Positions 24,830-35,402 of a stretch of DNA of 64,000 nt are shown piece by piece. The stretch is from Limosilactobacillus portuensis (GTDB taxonomy: Bacteria > Bacillota > Bacilli > Lactobacillales > Lactobacillaceae). Made by a program: the position numbers and the translations under genes. The stretch spans positions 1-64,000 of the forward strand of contig NZ_JABUXQ010000006.1 of NCBI RefSeq assembly GCF_014838735.1, given 5' to 3'. The notes under the pieces were generated by a model. It ran no database searches. It saw nothing but the letters and a program-made list of their open reading frames with translations, and was not told the origin of the DNA. Each line of letters begins with the position of its first letter. Position 1 is the first letter of the stretch.

Positions 24830-26146
24830 TTACTTATCTTCCTTCTTATCATCGGCCTTTTCAACTTGCTTAGCTGAATCAGCAACTAAGTCAACAGCCT
24901 TCCGAATCTTAATGTCATGTGTAAGCATGTCTTCAGACAAAGCGTTCTTAACTTGGTCTTCCTTCATGCCATATTGCTTAGCAAGGTCACTAATTTCAGC
25001 CTTGATTTCATCTTCAGTTGCAGCTAAGTCTGCATCGTCAACGATTGCTTCAAGGACTAAGTTAGTCTTAACCCGTTGTTCAGCATCAGCAGCAAATTGC
25101 TTCTTCAAATCATCTTCCTTAGTACCAGTGATTTGGAAGTACATTTGTGGGCTAATACCTTGTTGTTGCATTCCAGCTAAGTATTGTTGCATTTGACGGT
25201 TAGTGTCTTCATCCAACATTGATTGTGGAATATCTTGAATTTCGGCATTTTCAACCGCAGCGTTAATTGCTGAATCTTCAATGGCAGCCTTAGCTTGGTT
25301 GTCCTTGTTTTCTTGTAATTCCTTCTTAGTCTTGTCTTTTAATTCGGCAAGAGTATCAACATCTTCGTCAACATCCTTAGCAAAGTCATCATCAAGTTCT
25401 GGAAGTTGCTTTTCCTTGATTTCGTGAACCTTTACCTTAAAGATAGCTTCCTTACCAGCTAAGTCTTTAGCATGGTAATCTTCAGGGAATGTAACCTTAA
25501 CATCAACATCATCGTCAGTGTTGTGACCAATCAATTGATCTTCAAAGCCAGGGATAAATGATCCTGAACCTAATTCAAGGGAGTAGTTGTCAGCGGAGCC
25601 ACCATCAAACTTCTTGCCATCAATGCTACCTTCATAGTCGATAACAACAGTGTCACCCTTTTCGGCTGGCTTGTCTTCCTTTAATACAAGTTCTGCTTGT
25701 TGTTGACGCTTCTTTTCAAGTTCAGCGTCAACGTCAGCATCACTAACTGTAGTATCTTGCTTTGGAACTTCCATTCCCTTGTAGTCGCCAAGCTTTACTT
25801 CTGGCTTAACGTCAACACTAGCAGTTAATACCCAAGGTTGGTCCTTGTCCATGCTCTTGATATTAATTTGTGGTTGAGCAACCGGTTCAATACCAGCTTC
25901 CTTAACAGCATCACTGTAAGCTTGTGGTAATACCTTGTTTAAGGCATCTTGGTAAAGTGATTCTTCACCGTACATTTGGTCAAAAATTTGACGTGGTACT
26001 CGACCCTTACGGAAACCTGGAACAGTAATCTTCTTCTTGGTTTCTACGAAGGCTTCGTCAAGTCCCTTCTTAATAGTGTCGACATCGATTTCAAATGTCA
26101 AAGTACCTTTACTGGCGTCGCTATCGCGTTCCCATTTTGCTGACAT
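24830..26146 (-). CDS. tig: Trigger factor (ribosome-associated chaperone/prolyl isomerase)
   Basis: 438 residues from ATG 26146 (SD GGAGGAAATAAA). The N-terminal ribosome-binding domain carries the signature GFRKGRVP (about 45-52), the central FKBP-like domain spans about 155-245 ([10 protein letters not shown]), and a helical C-terminal chaperone arm ends in a Lys/Asp-rich tail. It binds nascent chains at the 50S exit. Confidence 0.97.
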   Translation of the reverse strand: MSAKWERDSDASKGTLTFEIDVDTIKKGLDEAFVETKKKITVPGFRKGRVPRQIFDQMYGEESLYQDALNKVLPQAYSDAVKEAGIEPVAQPQINIKSMDKDQPWVLTASVDVKPEVKLGDYKGMEVPKQDTTVSDADVDAELEKKRQQQAELVLKEDKPAEKGDTVVIDYEGSIDGKKFDGGSADNYSLELGSGSFIPGFEDQLIGHNTDDDVDVKVTFPEDYHAKDLAGKEAIFKVKVHEIKEKQLPELDDDFAKDVDEDVDTLAELKDKTKKELQENKDNQAKAAIEDSAINAAVENAEIQDIPQSMLDEDTNRQMQQYLAGMQQQGISPQMYFQITGTKEDDLKKQFAADAEQRVKTNLVLEAIVDDADLAATEDEIKAEISDLAKQYGMKEDQVKNALSEDMLTHDIKIRKAVDLVADSAKQVEKADDKKEDK

Positions 26147-26280
26147 TTTATTTCCTCCAATATACATCAGATTGACCAAACACTAATCCGGCTGGTCTTT
26201 ACATACTCTACTAGTTTACCGTACGTAAGTAGTAATTGCAACTAATCAAGAAATTCGATCAGATAAAAAATTTTAAAACA

Positions 26281-26307
26281 AAAAAGGTTCGGAAACCGAA
26301 CCTTTTT
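26281..26307. terminator. tuf terminator
   Basis: AAAAAGGTTCGG (26281-26292) and CCGAACCTTTTT (26296-26307) form a perfect 12-bp stem with an AAA loop, 23 bp after the tuf stop. Confidence 0.9.
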
Positions 26308-26329
26308 CTCACTAAAACTAATAATTAAA

Positions 26330-27520
26330 TTAGTCTAAGATGTCGGATACAACACCGGCACCAACAGTGTGTCCACCTTCACGAATAGTGAACTTAAGAC
26401 CCTTTTCAAGGGCAACTGGCTTTTGTAATTCAACAGTGAATGTTACGTTATCACCAGGCATAACCATTTCTACACCATCTGGCAATTCAATAGTACCAGT
26501 AACATCAGTTGTGTGGAAGTAGAATTGTGGACGGTAGTTTGAGAAGAATGGAGTGTGACGGCCCCCTTCTTCCTTGGTCATAACATAAACTTCACCCTTG
26601 AACTTCTTGTGAGTTTGGATGGAACCTGGTTCAGCAAGAACTTGACCACGTTCGATTTGATCGTGTGAAATACCACGAAGCAATACACCAACGTTGTCCC
26701 CAGCTTCACCAAGATCAAGAGTCTTGTGGAACATTTCCAAACCAGTAACAGTTGACTTAAGAACGTCGTCAGTCAAACCAACGATTTCAACTTCGTCACC
26801 GATCTTAACAGTACCACGGTCGATACGACCAGAAGCAACAGTACCACGACCAGTAATAGTGAAGACGTCTTCGACAGGCATCATGAATGGCTTGTCAGTA
26901 GGACGCTTTGGAGTTGGGATGTAGTCATCAATAACATCCATCAAGTGAAGGATAACCTTTTCTTGTTCTGGGTCACCTTCAAGTGCCTTAAGAGCAGAAC
27001 CACGAATAACTGGAACATCGTCACCAGGGAAATCGTATTCGCTAAGTAAGTCACGAACTTCCATTTCAACCAAGTCAACCAATTCATCATCGTCAACCAA
27101 GTCAGTCTTGTTCAAGAATACAACGATGTATTGAACACCAACCTGACGGGCAAGAAGAATGTGTTCACGAGTTTGTGGCATAGGACCATCAGTTGCGGCA
27201 ACAACAAGGATAGCACCATCCATTTGTGCGGCACCAGTGATCATGTTCTTAACGTAGTCCGCGTGACCTGGAGCGTCGATGTGAGCATAGTGACGCTTTT
27301 CAGTTTCGTATTCAACGTGGGCAGTGTTAATAGTGATACCACGTTCCTTTTCTTCTGGAGCTGCATCGATATCAGCGTAGTCTTCAGCCTTAGCCAAGCC
27401 CTTTTCTGATAATACCTTAGTGATAGCAGCAGTTAAAGTAGTCTTCCCATGGTCAACGTGGCCAATAGTACCAATGTTTACATGGGGCTTTGTACGTTCA
27501 TAATGTTCTTTTTCAGCCAT
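26330..27520 (-). CDS. tuf: Elongation factor Tu
   Basis: 396 residues. G1 GHVDHGKT (19-26), the effector region [25 protein letters not shown] and two C-terminal beta-barrels are all visible. It delivers aminoacyl-tRNA to the ribosome. A strong SD CAGGAGG precedes the ATG, and the codon use is highly biased, as expected for a top-expressed gene. It stands alone, not in an rpsL-fusA operon, as usual for lactobacilli. Confidence 0.98.
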   Translation of the reverse strand: MAEKEHYERTKPHVNIGTIGHVDHGKTTLTAAITKVLSEKGLAKAEDYADIDAAPEEKERGITINTAHVEYETEKRHYAHIDAPGHADYVKNMITGAAQMDGAILVVAATDGPMPQTREHILLARQVGVQYIVVFLNKTDLVDDDELVDLVEMEVRDLLSEYDFPGDDVPVIRGSALKALEGDPEQEKVILHLMDVIDDYIPTPKRPTDKPFMMPVEDVFTITGRGTVASGRIDRGTVKIGDEVEIVGLTDDVLKSTVTGLEMFHKTLDLGEAGDNVGVLLRGISHDQIERGQVLAEPGSIQTHKKFKGEVYVMTKEEGGRHTPFFSNYRPQFYFHTTDVTGTIELPDGVEMVMPGDNVTFTVELQKPVALEKGLKFTIREGGHTVGAGVVSDILD

Positions 27521-27546
27521 TAATGAAAACCTCCTGTGAATTTACA

Positions 27547-27577
27547 AGTATAATGCCAGTCATTTCAAAAAAACAAC
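27547..27577 (-). promoter_or_regulatory. Candidate tuf promoter
   Basis: On the minus strand TTGTTT, an 18-bp spacer and TATACT (27552-27547) lie 26 bp before the tuf ATG. A second TACAAT further up (about 27600) may mark another start. Confidence 0.45.
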
Positions 27578-27706
27578 TGACACACCCTTATGGATATTGT
27601 ACTACTTCTTTTCGCCAATGAAAAGATTAATCAAATGGCTCTCAAGAAGAATTCTATAACATGATATCAACTATCTGCCAATTTGTAAATAATTTAATTC
27701 ATGTTT

Positions 27707-28600
27707 TTATTGTAATTTATCAATGAACTGATTTAGTCTTTTCTGCCAATGAATAATCTGTTCGTTTTTACCACTATATTCACCTGTAGTAGCTCGTTTA
27801 TACATTACATCAACCCACTGTTCTGGATCCGTGATTGCCTCATCAATTAACGGGTTCAACAAAATTGCTTGAAGATCCAGTTGAATTTGTAACGCTCTCA
27901 GGATTTGCGGGTCGGTTTGTCCTAATCGCTTGCTTAATATTTGCTGACACTTAACTATTACAGAATTTTGATAGGCGGTCGGTAAATTGTTAGGAATAAT
28001 CAAATGCTCTTTCTGATCGATACACAGCATTGTAATTTCCTCTTGGCATTTAAGCTGTTGCAATATATTTAAAATATCAGCTTTAACAAATTGTTGGGTA
28101 AATGGATCACGAAGTAGAAACTTTGCACCAACCATAAAATCAGCTAGTGGGAGCTGATCGGCAGCTAATAGTCGCTTTCGTTGCTCTTCTAGCGGGTAAT
28201 CACCAAGATGATAGAAAGTCCGGAGTTGGTTTTGAATTGTTGTCTTAAATTCCTGGCGATAGTCCGATTCCGCCTGTTGAACAAGGGGTAGCAGTTCAGT
28301 AATTACCTCTTCCGGCTGGCGTAAAATCATTGCTCGCGTAGAAACAAAATGCTGAGCCTTTAATCCAACCTGAACAAGGAACTTCACATCATTTGAAAAC
28401 ACTTGAGGATTCTGAGTGGCAACTTGATAGGCAAGCTTATACTGCTTTGAATTATACAGTGCCCTCGTTGTCCACTCGGTAAGTTGTTCGTCATCCACCT
28501 CATTTTGTAAATCAAACAAAATTGTCGCTGCATCACGCCATTTATTTTCCGTAAAAAGCTTCTTAGCTCTTTTAAACTGTTCTGTTTGTTCAGGATTCAT
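27707..28600 (-). CDS. TPR-like helical protein of unknown function
   Basis: 297 residues, almost all alpha-helical, with TPR-like spacing at the N-terminus (RAKKLFTENKWRDAATILFDL; TRALYNSKQYKLAYQVA) and a Leu/Gln-rich middle. There are no catalytic motifs, signal peptide or membrane segments. Such proteins usually act as protein-binding scaffolds. It lies 87 bp after the RNase J gene in the same direction, so the two may be co-transcribed; the function is not recognisable. Confidence 0.8.
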   Translation of the reverse strand: MNPEQTEQFKRAKKLFTENKWRDAATILFDLQNEVDDEQLTEWTTRALYNSKQYKLAYQVATQNPQVFSNDVKFLVQVGLKAQHFVSTRAMILRQPEEVITELLPLVQQAESDYRQEFKTTIQNQLRTFYHLGDYPLEEQRKRLLAADQLPLADFMVGAKFLLRDPFTQQFVKADILNILQQLKCQEEITMLCIDQKEHLIIPNNLPTAYQNSVIVKCQQILSKRLGQTDPQILRALQIQLDLQAILLNPLIDEAITDPEQWVDVMYKRATTGEYSGKNEQIIHWQKRLNQFIDKLQ

Positions 28601-28687
28601 TTTTACTTCACCTTCAGTTCTTTTAAAATCAAGAAACCAGGAAGTTTAGTCCTAAATACCCAACTCCCTGATTTCCTCCAGTATTAC

Positions 28688-30481
28688 TTATGCGTTATTC
28701 TTTTTGGCATGGTGTTTCCGCCCACGGCCACGACCCGAATGCCGTTTTGCTTTTTTCTTATTTTCCTGTTTATTAGGCTCATTCTCTTCATTTTTCTGAG
28801 AACTAACCTTTTTCCGTGAATTTTGGTTAACTTCCATAATTACTGGAAGGATTACTGGATGTCGTTTAGTTTGATCAAACAAGAACCGGTTTAACTTTTC
28901 CCGAACATCTTGTTTTAGGTGTCCCCAATCAAATTCCTTTTGATCTAAGTTCTCTTGAACAACCTTCTCAACTAAGTCAGCACTTTGCTTCATCAATTGA
29001 CGGTTAGTTTTAACAAAAACAAAGCCACGAGACGTGATTTGTGGACGAGCAACAATTTTCTTATTCTTCCGGTCAATCGTTGCAACAACAACAAAAATTC
29101 CATCCTCAGATAATACTCGACGATCACGTAAAACGATATTACCAATATCACCAATTCCTGTCCCGTCAATCATGGTATTAGCAACATCAATGTGTTCACC
29201 CACATGGAATTTGCCATTCTTATAAGTTAAGACATCGCCCTTATTTACAATAAAGATGTTTTCTGCAGGAATACCTACTTCTTCAGCTAATTCTGCATGA
29301 CGATCTAATAGTCGGTATTCACCTTGAATTGGAACAAAGAACTTAGGCTTCATAAAGTTAAGCATCAACTGTTCATCATTTTGGTTTGCGTGTCCAGATG
29401 GGTTAAGATCATCTGAAATAAACTTAACCTCAGCTCCGGTCCGATAAATCATATCCTTAGTCTTTTGAACTTCGGTTTCTTGAGCATATGAAGGCGTCGT
29501 TGTAACAAAGACTAAGTCGTTATCAGATAAATGAAACTTCGGATTGTCCCCATTAGCAATCTGCTGGAGTGACTTAATTGGTTCCCCCATCTTCCCGGTT
29601 TCCAAGATCACAACCTGATCTGGTTCAAGGTCATTAGCCTCTTCCATACTAATAAGCAGATCCTTAGGAAGCTTTAATTTACCTAATTGCATTGCAGTAT
29701 CAATAATCTGCTCAATATCTTCACCTGAAAGGACCAATTTACGATCAACCTTAACAGCTGCGTCGATAATTTGCTGAACCCGCATAATGTTAGAAGCGAC
29801 ACTTGCAACAACAATCCGCCCTTTTTGATACTTAAACGTTTCAAGGATATATTCACCGATATCCTTTTCACGTGCTGAGGCACCAGTAATTCCTGCTCCT
29901 GCAGAATCACTTAACAACGCTAAAACTCCTTGAGAACCAATTTCAGCTAGTCGTGCAAGGTCAGTCTGGTATCCGGTGCTGGCGGTTTGATCAAACTTAA
30001 AGTCACCGGTATAAACAATGTTTCCTTCAGACGTTTCCAAGACAATCCCCAATGTTTCTGGAATCGTATGGGTTGTTGCAAAGAAAGAAACAGTAACATC
30101 GTTAAAATCAATAGCCGTTGACTCATCAACAACGTGAAAGTCATTAAACTTTTTAACTTCTTTATGACCCTTGACCGCTAATTTTGCTAAAGCAATCGTC
30201 ATTTCACTACCAAAAACAGGAACGTCAAAATCCATTAAGAAATATGGTAATGCACCAATTGCATCAGCATGTCCATGGGTAAGGAAAACACCGACTATAT
30301 CGTCTTTTCGTTTCTTAAGATATTCCCAGTCAGGAATAACAACGTCAATTCCCATTAATTCATTTTCAGGGTACTTTAATCCAGCATCAAGAATGAAAAT
30401 CTGGTTTTCAATCTCGACAGCGTACATATTTTTTCCATTTTCGCGTACTCCACCAAATGGAATTATCTTTATACTACTCAT
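28688..30481 (-). CDS. rnjB: RNase J paralogue (J2-like)
   Basis: 597 residues. Beta-CASP metallo-beta-lactamase ribonuclease involved in mRNA decay and rRNA maturation. The zinc motif reads HGHADA (69-74), so the final His of HxHxDH is Ala, as in the weakly active J2 subunits that pair with J1. GDFKFD and SGHANQNDEQ are also present. The C-terminal 40 residues are a Lys/Arg/Gly/Asn tail likely to contact RNA. The neighbouring rpsO also fits rnjB. The J1 partner is not in this window. Confidence 0.9.
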   Translation of the reverse strand: MSSIKIIPFGGVRENGKNMYAVEIENQIFILDAGLKYPENELMGIDVVIPDWEYLKKRKDDIVGVFLTHGHADAIGALPYFLMDFDVPVFGSEMTIALAKLAVKGHKEVKKFNDFHVVDESTAIDFNDVTVSFFATTHTIPETLGIVLETSEGNIVYTGDFKFDQTASTGYQTDLARLAEIGSQGVLALLSDSAGAGITGASAREKDIGEYILETFKYQKGRIVVASVASNIMRVQQIIDAAVKVDRKLVLSGEDIEQIIDTAMQLGKLKLPKDLLISMEEANDLEPDQVVILETGKMGEPIKSLQQIANGDNPKFHLSDNDLVFVTTTPSYAQETEVQKTKDMIYRTGAEVKFISDDLNPSGHANQNDEQLMLNFMKPKFFVPIQGEYRLLDRHAELAEEVGIPAENIFIVNKGDVLTYKNGKFHVGEHIDVANTMIDGTGIGDIGNIVLRDRRVLSEDGIFVVVATIDRKNKKIVARPQITSRGFVFVKTNRQLMKQSADLVEKVVQENLDQKEFDWGHLKQDVREKLNRFLFDQTKRHPVILPVIMEVNQNSRKKVSSQKNEENEPNKQENKKKAKRHSGRGRGRKHHAKKNNA

Positions 30482-30652
30482 TTAGCGAGCTCCTTTGTTT
30501 AGTTTTACCTTTTTCAGGCATTTTATCGTACAAAATCACTATGTAATATCTTACCACAGAATAGTTAAGAATTGGAATAGGAGTACTCTAGAGCTAAAAT
30601 TTAAAAATAAAAAAGCCAGAACTTTTCAGTCCCAGCTTTCCACGATGATGAA

Positions 30653-30922
30653 TTACCGACGAAGACCTAACTTTTGGATAAGTTCACGGTAAGCATTCAA
30701 ATCAGTCCGACGTAAGTAAGCCAAAAGGTTACGACGGTGACCAATCTTCTTCATCAAACCACGTTGTGAGTGGTAATCATGCTTGTGTGTACGCAAGTGG
30801 TCATTCAATTCGTTAATATCTGCAGTTAAAACAGCAACTTGTACTTGGGTAGAACCAGTGTCACCTTCGTGAGTTGCGAATTCCTTGATAATTTGATCCT
30901 TACGTTCTTTAGAAATAGCCAT
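30653..30922 (-). CDS. rpsO: 30S ribosomal protein S15
   Basis: 89 residues from ATG 30922 ([15 protein letters not shown]), the standard start with SD GGTGGG. An upstream in-frame Met gives no family match. S15 binds 16S rRNA early in 30S assembly. A leader of about 95 nt lies before it (see finding on possible autoregulation). Confidence 0.97.
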   Translation of the reverse strand: MAISKERKDQIIKEFATHEGDTGSTQVQVAVLTADINELNDHLRTHKHDYHSQRGLMKKIGHRRNLLAYLRRTDLNAYRELIQKLGLRR

Positions 30923-31025
30923 GCTATTTTCCCACCTTTCAATTTTTAAATGCGCCAAGTTCTAAGTATTGCGTCGGTGAGGATCGCAAAACTGAGAAGA
31001 GGCATGGTTCGAACAAACCTTTAAT

Positions 31026-31054
31026 AATATAACCAATTTTCTTCCAAGATGCAA
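31026..31054 (-). promoter_or_regulatory. rpsO promoter
   Basis: TTGCAT (31054-31049), 17 bp and TATATT (31031-31026) on the minus strand. The predicted start is near 31019, leaving a leader of about 95 nt before rpsO. Confidence 0.65.
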
Positions 31055-31083
31055 GTCAATCGTTTCAAAATTCTTCTTTACTA

Positions 31084-31112
31084 TTGCATTGAGAACTAGT
31101 CTTTTGTATAAT
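31084..31112 (+). promoter_or_regulatory. rpsT promoter
   Basis: TTGCAT (31084-31089), a 17-bp spacer and TATAAT (31107-31112), 54 bp before rpsT. It diverges from the rpsO promoter 30 bp away, and both use the same -35 hexamer. Confidence 0.75.
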
Positions 31113-31166
31113 GACAGATGTTGAAAATTCTGGTCAACTGAATATTGGGTAACGGAGGTGAAACTC

Positions 31167-31421
31167 ATGCCAATTATTAAATCAGCAATTGAACGTGTTC
31201 GTACTAGCGAAAAAGCTGAAGCACGTAACGCATCCCAATTAAGCAAAATGCGTACTGCTATCAAGAAGTTTGACAAGGCAAAGCTTGCTGGCGCAGATAA
31301 CCTTGATGATCTTTACAAGGCTGCAATCTCAGCAATTGACCGTGCCCACTCAAAGGGTCTTATCAAGGCTAACAAGGCTGCTCGTGACAAGTCACGTCTT
31401 TCAGCACGTTACGCTAAGTAA
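31167..31421 (+). CDS. rpsT: 30S ribosomal protein S20
   Basis: 84 residues from ATG 31167 ([21 protein letters not shown]), with SD CGGAGG. A short, Lys/Ala-rich helical protein of normal length that binds 16S rRNA. It has its own promoter and terminator. Confidence 0.97.
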   Translation: MPIIKSAIERVRTSEKAEARNASQLSKMRTAIKKFDKAKLAGADNLDDLYKAAISAIDRAHSKGLIKANKAARDKSRLSARYAK

Positions 31422-31423
31422 TT

Positions 31424-31455
31424 AAAAAAGTGAAACTGGAAAGTTTCACTTTTTT
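31424..31455 (+). terminator. rpsT terminator
   Basis: AAAAAAGTGAAACT (31424-31437) and AGTTTCACTTTTTT (31442-31455) pair perfectly around GGAA, directly after the stop codon. Confidence 0.92.
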
Positions 31456-31520
31456 ATTTTTTAAACAAAAGGAACTATAACATAAGCATTATTATCTCGA
31501 TAAAAAACTGTGCAATTAAC

Positions 31521-31566
31521 AAAAGGGCTTCAGTGCTCGGTAAATTCCGAACTCTGAAGCCCTTTG
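31521..31566. terminator. holA terminator
   Basis: The arms at 31521-31540 and 31547-31566 (AAAGGGCTTCAG / CTGAAGCCCTTT core) form a long stem 10 bp after the holA stop on the minus strand. Confidence 0.85.
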
Positions 31567-31576
31567 TTGATCATAT

Positions 31577-32614
31577 TCAACCCATCCCTACGCCTTGTTG
31601 CTGTCCATACTGAAGCATAAACAGTTGAAAGAGTAGCTTGGGATCGCGTTGTGTTGTTTTCAATGCTTTTTCAATGTTAACTAATCCTAAGTATGCATTC
31701 TCTAATGCAAGCAAACTAAATTGACGAACGGTTCGCAGTCCCAGTTTAACCCGATACGGGTGAACTTTTAATTTTTGCGCTAGGCTCCCTTGACTAAGTC
31801 CTCGTGAACTCAAAATTTTTATTTGCAATAATAAGCGAAACTGGCTAATTAATACTGCATTAATCCTTAATGGCGGTTGTTGTCCCGCAATTAATTGATC
31901 ATACAAGTCAATAGATCTCGTTTGATCATGCTTAAGAACAGCATTAACTAAATCAAAAACGTTTTCATCAAGTGATTGGGGCACTAGCTCTTCAACCGCC
32001 TGCTGGGTAATATGACGATCCTGGTATGTCAATAACTTTAACTTGCTTAAATTAGCATTCATTAACTCATAGTCAGCATTGGTCCGTTGAACTAGCTCGT
32101 CAATGGCCGCTTCATCAATTGTATACTGATCGCTAGTAAGCTCAGCACGGACCTGTTGCCGAGCATGTGCTTCATCTAAAGGAGCGGTATCAACTGTTAC
32201 CGCTACCTTTTTTAGTTCTTTAACAATCTTTTTGCGTCCATCCAGTTTTTCATACGGTGCTAAGAAAACCAAAATAGTTGATGGCTCCGGATGTTGTAAA
32301 TAATTACTTAGCGAGTCAAGATCGTGTTCGATTTTTGTTGGTCCTTTTTCTCCAGTAAAGAAATACGGCTTATTGATCAAAACTAGCCGTCGTTCACCAA
32401 AAAATGGGGTTGCCATCGCATCATCAAGGGCAACTGCTAACGGCGTTGTTTCCATATCATAGCTTCCCACATTCATTACCCGTTCTTCTTCTGGAATCAG
32501 ATGAATAAACATCTCACGTACCCGTTGTATCAATACCTGCTGCGTTCCAAGGGCAAGATAGACCATTGCAGGAGTTTTACTCGTTATTTGTTGTTTAAGC
32601 GTGGTAACATCCAC
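31577..32614 (-). CDS. holA: DNA polymerase III subunit delta
   Basis: 345 residues from a GTG start (32614) with SD AGGAGA. HolA opens the beta clamp within the clamp loader. AAA+-like N-terminal part (PAMVYLALGTQQVLI, LVLINKPYFF) and collar domain at the C-terminus (INAVLISQFRLLLQIKIL). The first 31 bp overlap the end of comEC, the conserved Firmicutes arrangement. Confidence 0.95.
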   Translation of the reverse strand: MDVTTLKQQITSKTPAMVYLALGTQQVLIQRVREMFIHLIPEEERVMNVGSYDMETTPLAVALDDAMATPFFGERRLVLINKPYFFTGEKGPTKIEHDLDSLSNYLQHPEPSTILVFLAPYEKLDGRKKIVKELKKVAVTVDTAPLDEAHARQQVRAELTSDQYTIDEAAIDELVQRTNADYELMNANLSKLKLLTYQDRHITQQAVEELVPQSLDENVFDLVNAVLKHDQTRSIDLYDQLIAGQQPPLRINAVLISQFRLLLQIKILSSRGLSQGSLAQKLKVHPYRVKLGLRTVRQFSLLALENAYLGLVNIEKALKTTQRDPKLLFQLFMLQYGQQQGVGMG

Positions 32615-34803
32615 CCGTATTCATCTCCTTTTAGTTTTGTTTGCCAATGATAGTTGTTTCCATAGTAACGATACCGAATCATTCCATACTTCTGGGTTGA
32701 TATTGACTTAACATTATTTTTTCCTAACATAATTATTGTCTCTTGATTAGGATGACCGTACCGATTTTGTCGTCCAGCAGAAATAATACCTATTCGTGGA
32801 AGAAGTTGCCTTATGAATTCCGGATCACTTGATGTTCTACTACCATGATGACCTAATTTTAAGACATCTACTCGTAAATCAGGGTTGCGGTGAATAACAT
32901 TTCTTTCTCCCTGACGATCCAAATCTCCCATAAACATAAATTTAAGCTGACCAAAGGCTCCTACTAAAACCATTGAATCTTCATTTCTTCCTCTTCCCCT
33001 GTCAAAAGGGTGCAGAACATGGAGCTTTGAGCATGATAATTTATTACCAGCTACTACTGGAAGAATTTGGAGAGCTTGTTGATAATCGACAGGAATTAAC
33101 TTCATCAAGGAATACTGCTTTTCCATTCCCTTTGGCACCACAATCCGCTTTACTCTAAAGTTTTGTAAAATCGACGTTAAGTAACCAATATGATCTAAAT
33201 CATGGTGGCTAAGATAAATTGTATCGATTTTACTAACCCCGCAGCTCTTCAAATAATTAATGCTGGTCTTCGTAGCATAATCCCTTTTTGCTCGCGTAAG
33301 TCGTTTCCCAAATGATAATTTTCCACCTGTATCAATGAGTTCAACCCGATTACTAAACGGATAGCGAATTATCACACTATCACCTTGACCAATATCAACA
33401 AAGCTAACCTCACCATATAGTGGTACATGAACAGTGATAAAAGCAATGGCATACAAACCGGCAAGAAAAAGCAATGTTCTCAGCCGATAATGATCAATTA
33501 TTAGTAAAGTTGCAATAAACAGTAACCAAATAATGATAACTGATGGTTTGCCAAACCTAATCAATCCTGGCCAACTACTTAGTTCACCTAAAAGCCATTC
33601 AAACTCCCTTAGCAAGGAATTAACAAGTACTGGGAAAAGTGGCAACCATTTAAATAACAATGCGCTAATAATTACAGCTGGGAAAATAATTTCCGAAAAG
33701 AATGGAATTATAAGGAAACTACAAATAAATGTTAAAAGGTGAATTTCATAAACAAATGCCAACACTGATGGCAAACTAACCAAGTTTAGAAGTAATGACT
33801 GTCGATAAGAGCGAATATTATCAGGAATAACCTGTAATGCAAACGATAATAAATAACTTAACTGACCACCGAGAGTTAGGAGAAGCCAAGGATCAAACAA
33901 TAAACCGCCAAGCAGACTCATTGCCCACCCATCAAGCGAACTTAATCCCGTCATCCGTTGAATCAGGCTCATTTCCGCCATGATCACAGCTCGAATCAGA
34001 CTAATCGAGCCACCACCAATAATTAAATAAACTGGCAGGCTAACAATTAAGAACCATTCAATCTCTTCGCGATTAAAGCGTACCCTAATCAATCCCTTTC
34101 TTAGGCAATCGATTATTAAAACAACGTGCATCCCAGAAATACAAAATAAATGTAATAACCCTAACCGTTTAACATTCTCCAACATCTCTGCACTCTGGTC
34201 ATTCTTCATCCCCAAAATTAGTTGTTGACAATAACTAGCAAGTGGGTGAGGGAAATGGCTAAAGTAGGTAGATAACTTTGCACGTAAAATATGACACCGT
34301 TGGGTTAATCCTGGCTGATAATCGTTCTCAATTCGCAGTTGTTTACACTTAACCTGATTATAAATATGGAACTGCCAATAATAACGTTGTGAATCAAATT
34401 GATTAAAATTAGTAGCCGGCTCAAGAGGATGCTTATTCCCGGAAATTGTCCACCGCATTAGTTCCCTTGTCTTGCTAATTTTTTGGACTTCCCGATAATT
34501 CTTTGCAAAGTAAACTAGAATTATCCTTTCACCGGTTTCAATATCTGTTGCCCGAGCACTAATAAAATAGTCATTACTTGTTACTTGATCTGGTAAAACC
34601 AAGTATGTTCGATTAGTAATCTCGCACTGCTGCTTAACCGTAGTTGACCGAATTTTCTGCTGTTCATTAAAACACCCAACTGATACAAGAACTGCAATAC
34701 AGCACGTTATGATTAAAATCAGTCGTTCTTTTAAGCTAATGATTCGATAAAAGATTAACGCAAGCAGAATCAGCAGCCAATAATAATGATTTAGGATAAT
34801 CAC
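32584..34803 (-). CDS. comEC: Competence DNA channel ComEC/Rec2
   Basis: 739 residues. Multi-pass inner membrane protein: two N-terminal membrane segments, a DUF4131/OB-like domain, the Competence domain with about eight helices (about 200-480), and a C-terminal metallo-beta-lactamase domain (SFVDIGQGDS; LSHHDLDHIGYL). It forms the pore for single-stranded DNA uptake in transformation. It is full length, so the comE set (EA, EB, EC) is intact. Confidence 0.95.
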   Translation of the reverse strand: MIILNHYYWLLILLALIFYRIISLKERLILIITCCIAVLVSVGCFNEQQKIRSTTVKQQCEITNRTYLVLPDQVTSNDYFISARATDIETGERIILVYFAKNYREVQKISKTRELMRWTISGNKHPLEPATNFNQFDSQRYYWQFHIYNQVKCKQLRIENDYQPGLTQRCHILRAKLSTYFSHFPHPLASYCQQLILGMKNDQSAEMLENVKRLGLLHLFCISGMHVVLIIDCLRKGLIRVRFNREEIEWFLIVSLPVYLIIGGGSISLIRAVIMAEMSLIQRMTGLSSLDGWAMSLLGGLLFDPWLLLTLGGQLSYLLSFALQVIPDNIRSYRQSLLLNLVSLPSVLAFVYEIHLLTFICSFLIIPFFSEIIFPAVIISALLFKWLPLFPVLVNSLLREFEWLLGELSSWPGLIRFGKPSVIIIWLLFIATLLIIDHYRLRTLLFLAGLYAIAFITVHVPLYGEVSFVDIGQGDSVIIRYPFSNRVELIDTGGKLSFGKRLTRAKRDYATKTSINYLKSCGVSKIDTIYLSHHDLDHIGYLTSILQNFRVKRIVVPKGMEKQYSLMKLIPVDYQQALQILPVVAGNKLSCSKLHVLHPFDRGRGRNEDSMVLVGAFGQLKFMFMGDLDRQGERNVIHRNPDLRVDVLKLGHHGSRTSSDPEFIRQLLPRIGIISAGRQNRYGHPNQETIIMLGKNNVKSISTQKYGMIRYRYYGNNYHWQTKLKGDEYGWMLPRLNNK

Positions 34804-34853
34804 CGTTACTAATCCGGCAACAATTGCCGGAAAAATAACCCGATTATAAATCG

Positions 34854-35339
34854 TTACTTCTGCTCTGGATGGATGTATTGATCCAAAGCAACCTGTTCAA
34901 GGATATTGTCGTCTAATTTAATTTGATTAAGGCGGATATTCTTTAATTTAATTAGTTTCATAGCATACTCATCATTATGATAATTCCGAATATAGTTAAT
35001 TTCCTTGATTCCAGCCTGCAAAAGACTCTTTGTACACTGTAAACAAGGAAAATCAGTTACGTACAAGCTAGCACCATCAGTAGAAATCCCAAACTTCGCA
35101 CATTGCAAGATTGCGTTCATCTCAGCATGAATAGTTCTTACACAATGACCATCACGTAGGTAACACCCTTCGTCAATACAGTGCGCATCCCCCGAAACAG
35201 AACCATTATAACCACCGGCAATAATCCGCTTATCCCGTACTAAAACGGCACCAACGGATAACCGATTGCAAGTACTTCTTGATGCTAATAGTGCTGCTTG
35301 AATCATAAAATATTGATCCCAATCAATCCTCTTTTTCAT
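34854..35339 (-). CDS. comEB: ComE operon deaminase ComEB (dCMP deaminase family)
   Basis: 161 residues from ATG 35339 (a GTG nine bases upstream is possible). Zinc-dependent cytidine/deoxycytidylate deaminase motifs are HAEMNA (His-Ala-Glu) and PCLQCTKSLL. The known role is dCMP to dUMP; its link with competence is positional. It lies between comEA and comEC in the same direction. Confidence 0.92.
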   Translation of the reverse strand: MKKRIDWDQYFMIQAALLASRSTCNRLSVGAVLVRDKRIIAGGYNGSVSGDAHCIDEGCYLRDGHCVRTIHAEMNAILQCAKFGISTDGASLYVTDFPCLQCTKSLLQAGIKEINYIRNYHNDEYAMKLIKLKNIRLNQIKLDDNILEQVALDQYIHPEQK

Positions 35340-35402
35340 CTTTTCCACACTTTCCGAATACTTTTGATGACTAGTATAACAAACTTAAAATCAAACTAAA
35401 AA

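Noticed and set aside
35340-35348. GTG start for comEB
   Set aside because: The ATG nine bases later has better SD spacing; the difference is three residues and cannot be settled from sequence alone.
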